Below are positions 28,694-37,066 of a stretch of DNA of 64,000 nucleotides, in pieces. The DNA is taken from positions 930,001 to 994,000 of the forward strand of contig NZ_QZWF01000001.1 in assembly GCF_004187715.1 (NCBI RefSeq). Reading direction: 5' to 3'. The stretch is from Streptomyces sp. F001 (GTDB lineage: Bacteria > Actinomycetota > Actinomycetes > Streptomycetales > Streptomycetaceae). The notes under the pieces are model-generated. The model was not told the origin of the DNA and ran no database searches. It saw nothing but the letters and a program-made list of their open reading frames with translations. The position numbers were made by a program, and so were the translations under genes. Within the stretch, counting starts at the first letter, position 1; the number at the start of each line of letters is the position of its first letter.

Positions 28694-29413
28694 TCAGCGG
28701 AGAGCTGCTCGCAGGGCCTCGCCCAGCACCCGTGGTGCCTCGACGAGCGACGGCCCGTACCACGTCAGGTGCCGGCCGCTGACGAGTGCGCACGGCAGCC
28801 CCGCGAAGGCCTCCGGTCCGTCGTCGGCGGTGAAGCGGTAGGGCTCGTCCGGCAGCACGACCACGTCGGGTGCCGCCGCGCGCAGATCCTCGAGGGGGAT
28901 CCGTGGATAGCGGTCCGCGTGGCCCGCGTACAGGTGGTCGACGCCGAGCCGGGCCAGTACGTCGCCCGCGAAGGTGTCCCGGCCGAGCACCATCCACGGC
29001 CGCCGCCAGATCGGCACCACGGCGGTCGTACGAGGGTCCAGGACGGGTGGCCGCGACCAGGCCGCCTCAGCCTCGTCCAGCCACCGCGGCCGGGACCCGG
29101 CACCGCAGGCGTCCAGCACCCGGGCCAGCTCACGGAAGGCCTGCGGCACGTCCCGCACCTCGGTCACCAGTACCTCGACGCCGGCGGCGCGCAGGGCGTC
29201 GAGGTCGGGGGCGCGGTTCTCCTCCTCGTTGGCGATCACCAGGTCGGGGGCGAGGGCGAGGATACGCTCGGCCTTCGGGTTCTTGGTGCCGCCGACGCGG
29301 ATGACGTCCAGATCCGCCGGACGGGTGCACCAGTCGGTGGCGCCGACCAGAGCGCCGGGCACGGACACCGCCACGGCCTCCGTCAGCGACGGCACCAGCG
29401 AGACGACCCGCAC
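28694..29413 (-). CDS. BtuF-like helical-backbone metal receptor without signal peptide
   Basis: 239 residues of the class III binding protein fold: VVSLVPSLTEAV, GATDWCTRPADL, and GGTKNPKAERILALAPDLVIAN joined by a long helix. Secreted members bind cobalamin or haem/siderophores for ABC import. This one begins directly at the fold (VRVVSLVPSLTEA) and has no lipobox or signal peptide, so it is probably cytoplasmic and its ligand is unknown. Its GTG start overlaps the XRE-cupin stop by one base (TAGTG), so the two are coupled. Confidence 0.85.
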   Translation of the reverse strand: MRVVSLVPSLTEAVAVSVPGALVGATDWCTRPADLDVIRVGGTKNPKAERILALAPDLVIANEEENRAPDLDALRAAGVEVLVTEVRDVPQAFRELARVLDACGAGSRPRWLDEAEAAWSRPPVLDPRTTAVVPIWRRPWMVLGRDTFAGDVLARLGVDHLYAGHADRYPRIPLEDLRAAAPDVVVLPDEPYRFTADDGPEAFAGLPCALVSGRHLTWYGPSLVEAPRVLGEALRAALR

Positions 29414-29979
29414 TACCGGGGCTTGTCGTGGACGGCCTCGATGTGCTCGGCCACGGCGACGACGAGGACCCGTGTGTCCGGCTCGGCGGCCCGCCAGCGG
29501 TGCCGGACGCCGCCCGTGAGGTACAGGGTGTCGCCGCGGCCCAGGCGATAGGCGCGGCCTTCCGCCTCTATCTCCACCGCGCCGTCCGCGACGTACAGCA
29601 ACTGGTCGTTGCGGTACTGGAATTCACGGCCGGCGTCATGGTCGCCGGTGAACTCCGAGGCATGCATCTGATGGTGACCGCGCACCAGGGAGCGCACCTG
29701 CGGTTCGGGCGTCGGCTCGGTGCTCTCGCAGCGCACCACGTCGACGCTGCACGCCGGGTCGGCGGCCGCGAGGAGTTCGACGGCGGTGGTGCGCAGGGCG
29801 TCGGCGACCTTCTCCAGGGAGCTGCGGCTGGGTCGCGCCCGGTCGTTCTCCACCTGGCTCAGGAAGGGGACCGACAGGCCGCTGCGCTCGGCCACGACGG
29901 CGAGGGTGAGCTCCAGGGCGCGGCGCCGCCGCCGTACGGCCGCGCCTACTCGAAGGGACTGCTCTTTGTGGTCGCCCAT
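29413..29979 (-). CDS. XRE-cupin transcriptional regulator
   Basis: 188 residues. An XRE helix-turn-helix (about 10-70: LTLAVVAERSGLSVPFLSQVENDRARPSRSSLEKVADAL) is followed by a cupin sensor domain (about 110-180: YRNDQLLYVADGAVEIEAEGRAYRLGRGDTLYLTGGVRHRWRA). This design senses a small metabolite in the cupin barrel. The ATG at 29979 has GGAGC upstream. The upstream gap holds CAAACCGTTTC (30078-30088), matched by CAAACTGTTTG before the betaine transporter, so that transporter is a likely target. Confidence 0.88.
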   Translation of the reverse strand: MGDHKEQSLRVGAAVRRRRRALELTLAVVAERSGLSVPFLSQVENDRARPSRSSLEKVADALRTTAVELLAAADPACSVDVVRCESTEPTPEPQVRSLVRGHHQMHASEFTGDHDAGREFQYRNDQLLYVADGAVEIEAEGRAYRLGRGDTLYLTGGVRHRWRAAEPDTRVLVVAVAEHIEAVHDKPR

Positions 29980-30077
29980 CGCTCCGGCTCCCTCCTTCGC
30001 TCGTCGCTCGCTCCTCATGCGCCGCTGTCCGGGCGCACTCCGTTCTGATGAGTTCTCTGCACCCTACGCATGTTCGG

Positions 30078-30088
30078 CAAACCGTTTC
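30078..30088. promoter_or_regulatory. Candidate XRE-cupin operator, copy 1
   Basis: CAAACCGTTTC, an inverted repeat of CAAAC/GTTT with a 1-nt centre, 99-109 nt upstream of the XRE gene start. It matches the palindrome at 34184-34194. Confidence 0.4.
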
Positions 30089-30334
30089 ATGCGCCTGTCA
30101 CATCGCCGTCACACCAGGTGCCTCCCGACCTCACAGTTCGCGCCAGTGGATCGGCCCTCACAGTGGTCTTACGCGGGCGTCCTTCTCACTGCAACGCGTG
30201 AGGCTCGCCAGGTGTTCTCACCACAGCCGCGGCGGCCACGCCGTCGAGCGGACGAGGCTCGGGCAGGGCGTAGCTCTTCGTGGTTGGCCGGATCCTTTTC
30301 GTTCCTTCCATTGTCCGGGTACGGGGCAATGCCA

Positions 30335-30387
30335 CGAGGGGTGGGCTTCGCCGCACGCGTCGGTCGTGCGGTGAAGCCCACCCCTCG
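30335..30387. terminator. Long bidirectional hairpin terminator
   Basis: Outer 15-bp perfect stem (30335-30349 with 30373-30387) continuing through one G-T pair into a further 7 pairs, about 23 in all, with a 7-nt loop. It lies 54 nt past the stop of the betaine permease fusion gene and is probably its terminator. Confidence 0.75.
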
Positions 30388-30441
30388 GGCAGGGCGTGCC
30401 GGGCCGGTCGGGTCACCCGGGCACGCGTCGGGGGACGACGG

Positions 30442-33057
30442 TCACTGCGGTGTCATCCGGCTCACCATGTCGGGGTGCTCCTCGAGCCAGGCGGCGACGG
30501 CCTCCTCCTCGTGGCCCTGGCCGCGGTCCTTGATCTCCGCCTCCAGGGTGCCCAGCTCGTCCTCGCTCATCTTGAAGTTCTTGATCCACTTCGTGAGCTG
30601 CGGGTACTGCTCCGGGAACTTCTCGCTGGAGATCGTGCGGATCGTGTTGCCCTCGCCGAAGTACTTCTCGGGGTCCTTCAGCTTGGTCAGCTCGTACTCG
30701 CTGTACGCCCAGTGGGGTGACCACAGCACGACGGCGATCGGCTCCTGCTTGGCGTACGCCCGCTTGAGTTCGGCCAGCATCGCCGGGGTGGAGCCGTCGA
30801 CGACCTCGTACTCCTTGTCCAGGCCGTAGCCGGGCAGGACCTTGGTCTTCAGCAGGTTCATCTCACCGGTGCCCGGCTCGATGCCGACGATCCGGCCGTC
30901 GAACAGGTCGGCCTTGCCCTTGAGGTCCTCCAGGGAGTCGACGCCCTTCACGTAGGAGGGGACGGCGAGCTCCAGTGAGGTCGGCTCGTACCAGGTGCCG
31001 AGGTCGTTGAGTTTGTCCTTGTGTTTGTCCCAGTAGTTCTTCTGGGCGTACGGCAGCCAGGCGTCGAAGTTGAGGTCCAGGTCGCCGGAGGCCAGGCCGG
31101 TGTAGACCGGGCCGACGTCCATCTGCTTGAGGTTCAGCTGGTAGCCGCGCCGTTCCAGGACGTTCTTCCACAGGTAGGTGACGGCGATGTCCTCGTCCCA
31201 GGGGAACCAGGCCACGTCCACGGGGCGCTTGGTCTCGGCCGGGGCCGCGGTGGCCGCGTTCGGGACCGGGGCCAGCTTGTCGACGACACCCTGGTTGTCC
31301 TTGAGCCAGGCCCGCACGGCGTCCTGCTGCTTGCCCTTGCCGGCCTTGTTGATCTCCGACTCCAGGCTGGTGAGCTGTTCCTCGCTCAGCTTGAAGTTCT
31401 TCAGCCACTCGCCGACGACCGGGTTCTCCTGGGCGAAGCCCTTGCGCGCCAGGGTGTGCACACCGTCGCCCGAGCCCCAGGCGCCCTTCGGGTCCTTGAG
31501 CTTCTTCAGCTTGTAGTCGCTGTACGCCCAGTGCGGCGACCAGAGCGTGACGACGATCGGCTCCTGCTTGGCGTACGCGCGCTTGAGCTCGGCCAGCATC
31601 GCGGGCGTGGAGCTGTCGACGACCTTGTACTCCTTCTCGAGGCCGTACTCCTTGAGGACCTTGCTCTTGAGCAGGCTCATCATGCCGGCGCTGGACTCGA
31701 TACCGGTGATCTTGCCGCCGAACTTCGACGCCTGTCCCTTGAGGTCCTCCAGGGAGTCGACGCCCTTCATGTAGGCGGGCACGCTCAGCTCCAGGGAGGT
31801 GGGGCCGTACCAGGAGCCCAGGTCCTCGAGCTGTGCGCCGTACTTCTTCCAGTACTGCTCGTGGGTGACCGGCAGCCAGGCGTCGGTCTGGAAGTCGATG
31901 TCGCCCTGGGAGAGCGAGGTGTAGAGCGGCCCGGCCTCGAACTGCTTGGTCTCCACCTCGTAGCCGCGCTGCTCCAGGATCTCCTTCCAGAGATAGGTGG
32001 AGGCGACGCCCTCGTCCCAGGGGATGTAGCCGATGCTGATCTTCTTGCCCTGGCCGACGTTGGTGTCGGCGGCGACCGGGGCGGTCTTGTCGCTGCTGCC
32101 GAACATGCCCATGCCGCCCGCGACGAGGGCGAGGACGACGACGCCGACGACGGCGACGGCCGGGCGGGGCCGGTACGACCAGATCTTCAGGCCCTGGGCG
32201 GCGCGCAGCCGGGCGGCGGCCCGCCGGCCGAGCGGCGAGACCTCGGTGCCCAGCGCGCTGGTCATACGGTCGAGGTAGATCGCGAGGATCACGATGGCGA
32301 TGCCCGCCTCGGCGCCCAGGCCGACGTTGAGCTGGCCGATCGCCTCGTTCACGTCGCCGCCCAGGCCGTCGGCGCCGACCATGCCGGCGATCGCGGCCAT
32401 CGACAGGCCGAGCATGATGACCTGGTTCACGCCGGCCATGACCGTGGGCAGCGCCAGCGGGAGCTGAACGCGCAGGAGGGTGTCGCGCGGGGTGGTGCCG
32501 AACGCCTCGGCCGCCTCGACCAGTTCCTTGTCGACCTGGCGGATGCCCAGCTCGGTCATGCGCACGCCCGGGGCGAGCGCGAAGATCAGGGTGGCGACGA
32601 TGCCCGCGGCGGCGCCGCTGCCGAAGAAGAGGATCGCCGGGATGAGGTAGACCATCGCCGGCAGCGTCTGCATCAGGTCCAGCGCGGGCCGTACGACCGA
32701 GCTGACGCGGTTCGAGCGCGCCGCCCAGATGCCCACCGGGACCGAGATGACGAGCGCGATGACGGTGGCGACGATGACGAGCGACAGCGTCATCATCGCG
32801 TTCTCCCACAGTTCCAGGGAGATGACGAAGGCGAATCCCACGAACGTGAGGACGCCGGCGAGCGCGCCGCGCAGCCAGAAGGCGATCACGGCGAAGATGC
32901 CCGCGAGGAGTAGCGGTTCGGGCGCCTGAAGCACGGAGTCGACGCCCTCGTAGGCGCCGCGGAAGACCTGCTCGAAGAAGTCGAAGAGCCATCCCATGTG
33001 GGTGGTGAGCCATTCGACCGTGTCGTTGACCCAAGAGCCGAACTCGATCCTAGGCAC
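30442..33057 (-). CDS. Glycine betaine/proline ABC permease fused to two binding domains
   Basis: 871 residues. The N-terminal part (about 1-290) is an OpuAB/ProW-type permease with six or more helices and the EAA-loop EAAEAFGTTPRDTLLRVQLPLALPTVMAGVNQ. Another helix (about 310-330) leads to two tandem OpuAC-type binding domains (about 345-620 and 630-871) on the outer face. Both contain W-pocket segments (PWDEG/PWDED, AYLW-type TYLWK, SPHWAYS). The two copies are close relatives, showing an internal duplication. It imports compatible solutes for osmoprotection. It overlaps the ATPase gene by 8 nt. Confidence 0.93.
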   Translation of the reverse strand: MPRIEFGSWVNDTVEWLTTHMGWLFDFFEQVFRGAYEGVDSVLQAPEPLLLAGIFAVIAFWLRGALAGVLTFVGFAFVISLELWENAMMTLSLVIVATVIALVISVPVGIWAARSNRVSSVVRPALDLMQTLPAMVYLIPAILFFGSGAAAGIVATLIFALAPGVRMTELGIRQVDKELVEAAEAFGTTPRDTLLRVQLPLALPTVMAGVNQVIMLGLSMAAIAGMVGADGLGGDVNEAIGQLNVGLGAEAGIAIVILAIYLDRMTSALGTEVSPLGRRAAARLRAAQGLKIWSYRPRPAVAVVGVVVLALVAGGMGMFGSSDKTAPVAADTNVGQGKKISIGYIPWDEGVASTYLWKEILEQRGYEVETKQFEAGPLYTSLSQGDIDFQTDAWLPVTHEQYWKKYGAQLEDLGSWYGPTSLELSVPAYMKGVDSLEDLKGQASKFGGKITGIESSAGMMSLLKSKVLKEYGLEKEYKVVDSSTPAMLAELKRAYAKQEPIVVTLWSPHWAYSDYKLKKLKDPKGAWGSGDGVHTLARKGFAQENPVVGEWLKNFKLSEEQLTSLESEINKAGKGKQQDAVRAWLKDNQGVVDKLAPVPNAATAAPAETKRPVDVAWFPWDEDIAVTYLWKNVLERRGYQLNLKQMDVGPVYTGLASGDLDLNFDAWLPYAQKNYWDKHKDKLNDLGTWYEPTSLELAVPSYVKGVDSLEDLKGKADLFDGRIVGIEPGTGEMNLLKTKVLPGYGLDKEYEVVDGSTPAMLAELKRAYAKQEPIAVVLWSPHWAYSEYELTKLKDPEKYFGEGNTIRTISSEKFPEQYPQLTKWIKNFKMSEDELGTLEAEIKDRGQGHEEEAVAAWLEEHPDMVSRMTPQ

Positions 33058-34138
33058 CGGCGGTCACCTTCTCTCCGCCCTTGTCGCGCGGGGAGTCGCA
33101 CGGCTGCTGTGCGCCCGCCTCTTCTCCGAGGAAGCCGACGAGCCGCTGCCGCGGGACGACGCCGACCAGTTCGCGCCGCTTGTCGAGCACCGCGACCGGG
33201 TGCGCGACCCGGGCGCTGATCGCGCACAGCTCACCGAACGGGGTGTCGGGCGTCGCGGTCTCGCAGCCGCAGTCGGCCTCGTCGCCGCGCACCTCGCTGT
33301 CCATGACGGCGCCCGCGGTCAGCACGCGGGAGCGGTCGACGTCCTGGGTGAAGGAGGCGACGTAGTCGTTCGCGGGGCGCAGCAGGATGTCCTCGGCGCT
33401 GCCGGTCTGCACGATCTGTCCGTCGCGCATGACGGCGATGCGGTCACCCAGACGCATGGCCTCGTTGAGGTCGTGGGTGATGAAGACGATCGTCTTCTTC
33501 AGGCTCCGCTGGAGTTCGAGCAGCTGGTCCTGCATGTCGCGGCGGATCAGCGGGTCGAGGGCGCTGAAGGACTCGTCCATCAGCAGCAGGTCGGCGTCGG
33601 TGGCGAGGGCGCGGGCCAGGCCGACGCGCTGCTGCATGCCGCCGGACAGCTCGTCGGGCCAGGACTTCTCCCAGCCGGCCAGACCGCACAGGGCGAGCGC
33701 CTCGCCGGCGCGCCGCTCGCGCTCGGCGCGGGGCACGCCCTGCACGGCGAGGCCGTAGGCGGCGTTGTCCAGGACGCTGCGGTGCGGGAAGAGCGCGAAG
33801 TGCTGGAAGACCATGCTGATCTTCTTCGCCCGGACCTCGCGCAGGTCTCGGTCGCTGGCCGCGGTGAGGTCCTGGCCGTCGAAACGGACCGAGCCGGCGG
33901 TCGGCTCCAGCAGCCCGTTGAGCATGCGCAGCAGCGTGGACTTGCCGGACCCGGACAGGCCCATGACGACGAAGATCTGGCCTGGTTCCACGGTGAAAGA
34001 GGCGTCGATCACGGCGGCGGTGGTGCCGTCGGCGCGCAGCTCCTCCCGGTCTGCCCCTTTGCGGAGCTTGTTGACTGCCTCATCCGGTCGTCTGCCGAAC
34101 ACCTTGTACAGATGCTCGGCCTCTAGCCTGGCTGACAC
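33050..34138 (-). CDS. Glycine betaine/proline ABC transporter ATPase
   Basis: 362 residues of the OpuAA/ProV type. Walker A is GLSGSGKST, the signature is LSGGMQQRVGLARAL, Walker B is LLLMDESFSALD and the H-loop is ITHDL. The early KLRKGADREEL insert is typical of this subfamily. A C-terminal accessory region (about 275-345) corresponds to the CBS area used for osmosensing in OpuA, though the motif is divergent and includes CGCET. The GTG start has AAGAGG upstream. It overlaps the permease gene. Confidence 0.94.
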   Translation of the reverse strand: MSARLEAEHLYKVFGRRPDEAVNKLRKGADREELRADGTTAAVIDASFTVEPGQIFVVMGLSGSGKSTLLRMLNGLLEPTAGSVRFDGQDLTAASDRDLREVRAKKISMVFQHFALFPHRSVLDNAAYGLAVQGVPRAERERRAGEALALCGLAGWEKSWPDELSGGMQQRVGLARALATDADLLLMDESFSALDPLIRRDMQDQLLELQRSLKKTIVFITHDLNEAMRLGDRIAVMRDGQIVQTGSAEDILLRPANDYVASFTQDVDRSRVLTAGAVMDSEVRGDEADCGCETATPDTPFGELCAISARVAHPVAVLDKRRELVGVVPRQRLVGFLGEEAGAQQPCDSPRDKGGEKVTAGA

Positions 34139-34183
34139 GCGTACCTCTTGTCTCGACGGCAGGGGAAAGGGGCGATGACAGGA

Positions 34184-34194
34184 CAAACTGTTTG
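34184..34194. promoter_or_regulatory. Candidate XRE-cupin operator, copy 2
   Basis: Perfect palindrome CAAAC-T-GTTTG, 46-56 nt upstream of the betaine ATPase start, in the divergent gap with the exonuclease gene. It is unusually AT-rich for this DNA and resembles the site upstream of the XRE-cupin gene. Confidence 0.45.
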
Positions 34195-34332
34195 AAAGTG
34201 CAACCGACATCGCTCCGAGCCGGCGCCTGCCCCCGTTCCGCCTGCACAAACGCACTAGTGGTCCAGTTCACAGGGCGTTCGGCCGGTGGTTCACCCCCGG
34301 CTGTCTCCGGACGACTGTCGGAGCCGTACGGC

Positions 34333-35265
34333 ATGATGCGAGGCGTGACCGGACGACTGATGCTCCTCGACACCGCCTCGCTCTACTTCCGCGCCTACTT
34401 CGGCGTCCCGGACTCGGTGAAGGCCCCGGACGGCACACCGGTGAACGCCGTGCGCGGACTGCTGGAGTTCATCGACCGCCTGGTCCGGGACCACCAGCCG
34501 GACCATCTGGTCGCCTGCATGGACGCCGACTGGCGGCCGAAGTGGCGGGTCGACCTGATCCCGTCGTACAAGGCGCACCGCGTCGCCGAGGAGCACGAGG
34601 TGGGGCCCGACGAGGAGGAGGTGCCGGACACGCTGTCGCCGCAGGTGCCGGTCATCGAGGCCGTCCTCGACGCGCTCGGCATCGCGCGTGTGGGCGTCGA
34701 GGGGTACGAGGCGGACGACGTCATCGGCACGTTCACCGCACGGGCGGCCGGCCCGGTGGACATCGTCACCGGCGACCGGGACCTGTACCAGCTGGTGGAC
34801 GACGCACGCGGGGTGCGGGTGCTGTACCCGCTGAAGGGCGTGGGCACGCTGCAGCTCACGGACGAGGGGTGGCTGCGCGAGAAGTACGGCGTCGACGGCC
34901 GGGGGTACGCGGATCTGGCCCTGCTGCGCGGAGATCCGAGCGACGGCCTGCCGGGCGTACCGGGCATCGGTGAGAAGACGGCCGCGAAGCTGCTGGCCGA
35001 GTTCGGCGATCTGGCGGGGATCCTGGCCGCCGTCGACGACCGTACGGCCCGGCTCACACCGACGCAGCGCACGCGGCTGACCGAGGCGCGGCCGTATCTC
35101 GCGGTGGCACCGACGGTGGTCCGGGTCGCGACGGACGTGCCGCTGCCGGACGTCGACACGACACTGCCGCGCACTCCCCGCGATCCGGCGGCGCTGGACG
35201 GGCTGGCCGTGCGGTGGGGGCTGGGCGGGTCGTTGCAGCGGCTGCTGACGACCCTCGGATCGTGA
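34333..35265 (+). CDS. 5'-3' exonuclease (Pol I N-domain/FEN type)
   Basis: 310 residues. The FEN/PIN fold shows metal-site acids in LMLLDTASLYFRAYFG, ACMDADWRPKWR, GYEADDVIGTF and VTGDRDLYQLVDD. The helix-hairpin-helix DPSDGLPGVPGIGEKTAAKLL binds DNA. It is a free-standing homologue of the DNA polymerase I 5' nuclease that removes flaps or RNA primers. ATGs at 34333 and 34336 are both possible; GGAGCC lies 7 nt before the first. It is divergent to the betaine operon. Confidence 0.93.
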   Translation: MMRGVTGRLMLLDTASLYFRAYFGVPDSVKAPDGTPVNAVRGLLEFIDRLVRDHQPDHLVACMDADWRPKWRVDLIPSYKAHRVAEEHEVGPDEEEVPDTLSPQVPVIEAVLDALGIARVGVEGYEADDVIGTFTARAAGPVDIVTGDRDLYQLVDDARGVRVLYPLKGVGTLQLTDEGWLREKYGVDGRGYADLALLRGDPSDGLPGVPGIGEKTAAKLLAEFGDLAGILAAVDDRTARLTPTQRTRLTEARPYLAVAPTVVRVATDVPLPDVDTTLPRTPRDPAALDGLAVRWGLGGSLQRLLTTLGS

Positions 35266-35340
35266 CGATTCCGGCAACCGCGGCAACTCGGACTCATAAA
35301 CTCGTCACGAGAGAAGCGTTTACTTGAGGGAGATGGTAAG

Positions 35341-35354
35341 TTAGGCAAGCCTAA
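35341..35354 (+). promoter_or_regulatory. Iron box (DmdR/DtxR-type operator)
   Basis: TTAGGC-AA-GCCTAA, a 6-2-6 inverted repeat matching the actinobacterial iron-box half-site, 27 nt upstream of the siderophore-interacting protein start. Iron-loaded DmdR1-type repressors bind such sites, so the gene is expected to be on in low iron. Confidence 0.8.
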
Positions 35355-35380
35355 GTTTTTTGGGGAACAGGGAGACCGTC

Positions 35381-36226
35381 ATGGCAGAACGCCCGGCCCG
35401 GCAGCCGCGGAGGGCCCATTCCGCGCAGGTCGTCCGCACCGAACGGCTCACTCCGCACATGCAGCGTGTGGTCCTGGGCGGCCCGGGTCTCGCCGAGTTC
35501 GCGGCGGGCACGTGCACCGACCACTATGTGAAGCTCCTGTTCCCCGCCGACGGCGTCACCTACCCCGAGCCCTTCGACATGCAGCGGATCCGCGAGGAGT
35601 TCCCGCGCGAGCAGTGGCCTGTCACGCGGACGTACACCGTGCGCGCCTGGGACCCCCAACTGCGCGAGCTGACACTGGACTTCGTGCTCCACGGCGACGA
35701 GGGACTGGCCGGCCCCTGGGCCATGCGCGTCCAGCCCGGCGAGACCATCCACTTCATGGGCCCCGGCGGCGCCTACGCCCCCGACGCGGGCGCCGACTGG
35801 CATCTGCTCGCCGGTGACGAGAGCGCGCTGCCCGCGATCGCGGCCGCCCTGGAATCGCTCCCCGACGGTGCCGAGGTCCGGGCCTTCGTGGAGGTCTCCG
35901 GGCCCGAAGAGCAGCAGAAGTTCGACTCCGACGTGGAGGTCGTCTGGCTGCACCGCGGTGACCGTCCCGTCGGCGAGGCCCTGGTCGAGGCCGTACGGGC
36001 GCTGGAGTTCCCGGCGGGCCGGGTGCACGCTTTCGTGCACGGCGAGGCGAGCTGCGTGAAGGATCTGCGCCGACTGCTGCGGGTCGAGCTCCAGATCCCG
36101 CGCGAGGCCCTGTCGATCTCCGGCTACTGGCGGCTCGGCCACAACGAGGACGGCTGGCAGGCCGCGAAGCGGGACTGGAACGCCCGCATCGAGGCGGAGC
36201 AGGAGAGCGGCGTGGCCGCCGCTTAG
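35381..36226 (+). CDS. Siderophore-interacting protein (FAD ferric reductase)
   Basis: 281 residues. The FAD-binding domain (about 10-130) has the conserved RTYTVRAWDP motif, and the NAD(P)H/SIP domain follows with LLAGDESALPAIAAALE and VHGEASCVKDLRRLLR. The family reduces Fe(III)-siderophores in the cytoplasm to free Fe(II). The ATG at 35381 follows GGGAGA; a TTG at 35360 is less likely. The iron box and a 13-bp terminator frame it as a single-gene unit. Confidence 0.95.
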   Translation: MAERPARQPRRAHSAQVVRTERLTPHMQRVVLGGPGLAEFAAGTCTDHYVKLLFPADGVTYPEPFDMQRIREEFPREQWPVTRTYTVRAWDPQLRELTLDFVLHGDEGLAGPWAMRVQPGETIHFMGPGGAYAPDAGADWHLLAGDESALPAIAAALESLPDGAEVRAFVEVSGPEEQQKFDSDVEVVWLHRGDRPVGEALVEAVRALEFPAGRVHAFVHGEASCVKDLRRLLRVELQIPREALSISGYWRLGHNEDGWQAAKRDWNARIEAEQESGVAAA

Positions 36227-36240
36227 GCATACGTCGACCG

Positions 36241-36272
36241 AAGCGGCGGCACCGTGCGAGGTGCCGCCGCTT
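36241..36272. terminator. Bidirectional terminator between SIP and ABC-2 genes
   Basis: Perfect 13-bp stem (36241-36253 with 36260-36272) and 6-nt loop in the 63-nt gap between convergent genes. Confidence 0.8.
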
Positions 36273-36289
36273 CGCTGTCTGCGGCCGGG

Positions 36290-37066
36290 TCACACCGACC
36301 GTTGGTACGACCTGAACGTCCGGATCGACAGCCACACCGCCGCCACCGCGAGCGCGAGCAGTCCTCCGCCCCGGCTGAGCACGTCCCCCCAGTCAGGGTC
36401 GGCGGACAGTGCCGAACGGCCCGCCACCATCGCCCAGTCGAGCGGGTTGAAGGCGGCGATGTGCCGCATCCACCCTGGCATCTGGGCCGGTGCCATGAAG
36501 GCGCTGGACAGGAACGTCAGCGGCAGCAGCAGGAAGGTGTTGATCCCGATGAGCGACTCCCGCTCCCGCACCAGCATGCCGAGCGCGTTGGACAGCGCCC
36601 CGAAGACGGTGCCGAGCAACACCGAGGCCGGCACCAGGACGGCCACTCCCCCGATGCCGCCCGGGTAGTCGGCGCCGCCGAGCAGGCCCAGCAGCACGAT
36701 GATCAGCGACTGCAGGGCGGTGACCAGGCCGTTGTACACGACATTGCCGTTCATCAGCGCGGCCCGGCTGACCGGCGTGGTCAGGAAGCGGTTGAGCGTG
36801 CCGCGCTGGATCTCCTCCAAGGTGCCCATGCCCGCCCACATGTTGGAGCTGAGCGCGCTCATCACCACCACGCCCGGTACCAGGTAGTCGAGATACGAGC
36901 CAGTGCCGAAGCCGCCCAGCTCGACGACCTTCTTGAAGAGGCTGCCGAACAGGAACAGCCACACCACCGGCTGGATGAGGGTGATGACCGCGTACGCGGG
37001 CTGCCGTGCGAACACCATGAGTTGACGTTGCGTCATGTACCAGGTCTGGGCGACCGCGGTGCTCAT
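36290..37066 (-). CDS. ABC-2 type exporter permease (DrrB-like)
   Basis: 258 residues with six predicted membrane helices. VVWLFLFGSLFKKV opens the core, LVPGVVVMSALSSNMWAGMGTLEE and IQRGTLNRFLTTPVSRAALMNG form the conserved ABC-2 loop, and FLSSAFMAPAQMPGWMRHIAAFNPLDW precedes the last helix. It pairs with the adjacent ATPase through an ATGA overlap to form a DrrAB-like drug or lipid exporter; the substrate is unknown. Confidence 0.93.
   Translation of the reverse strand: MSTAVAQTWYMTQRQLMVFARQPAYAVITLIQPVVWLFLFGSLFKKVVELGGFGTGSYLDYLVPGVVVMSALSSNMWAGMGTLEEIQRGTLNRFLTTPVSRAALMNGNVVYNGLVTALQSLIIVLLGLLGGADYPGGIGGVAVLVPASVLLGTVFGALSNALGMLVRERESLIGINTFLLLPLTFLSSAFMAPAQMPGWMRHIAAFNPLDWAMVAGRSALSADPDWGDVLSRGGGLLALAVAAVWLSIRTFRSYQRSV

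Larger units (their letters stand above)
29980..30441. other. Gene-poor region between XRE gene and betaine transporter
   Basis: 462 nt without a supportable gene. It holds the XRE promoter region with a CAAACCGTTTC motif and, at the far end, a very long terminator hairpin (separate entries). A short stretch around 30290-30330 is less GC-rich than its surroundings. Confidence 0.5.
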
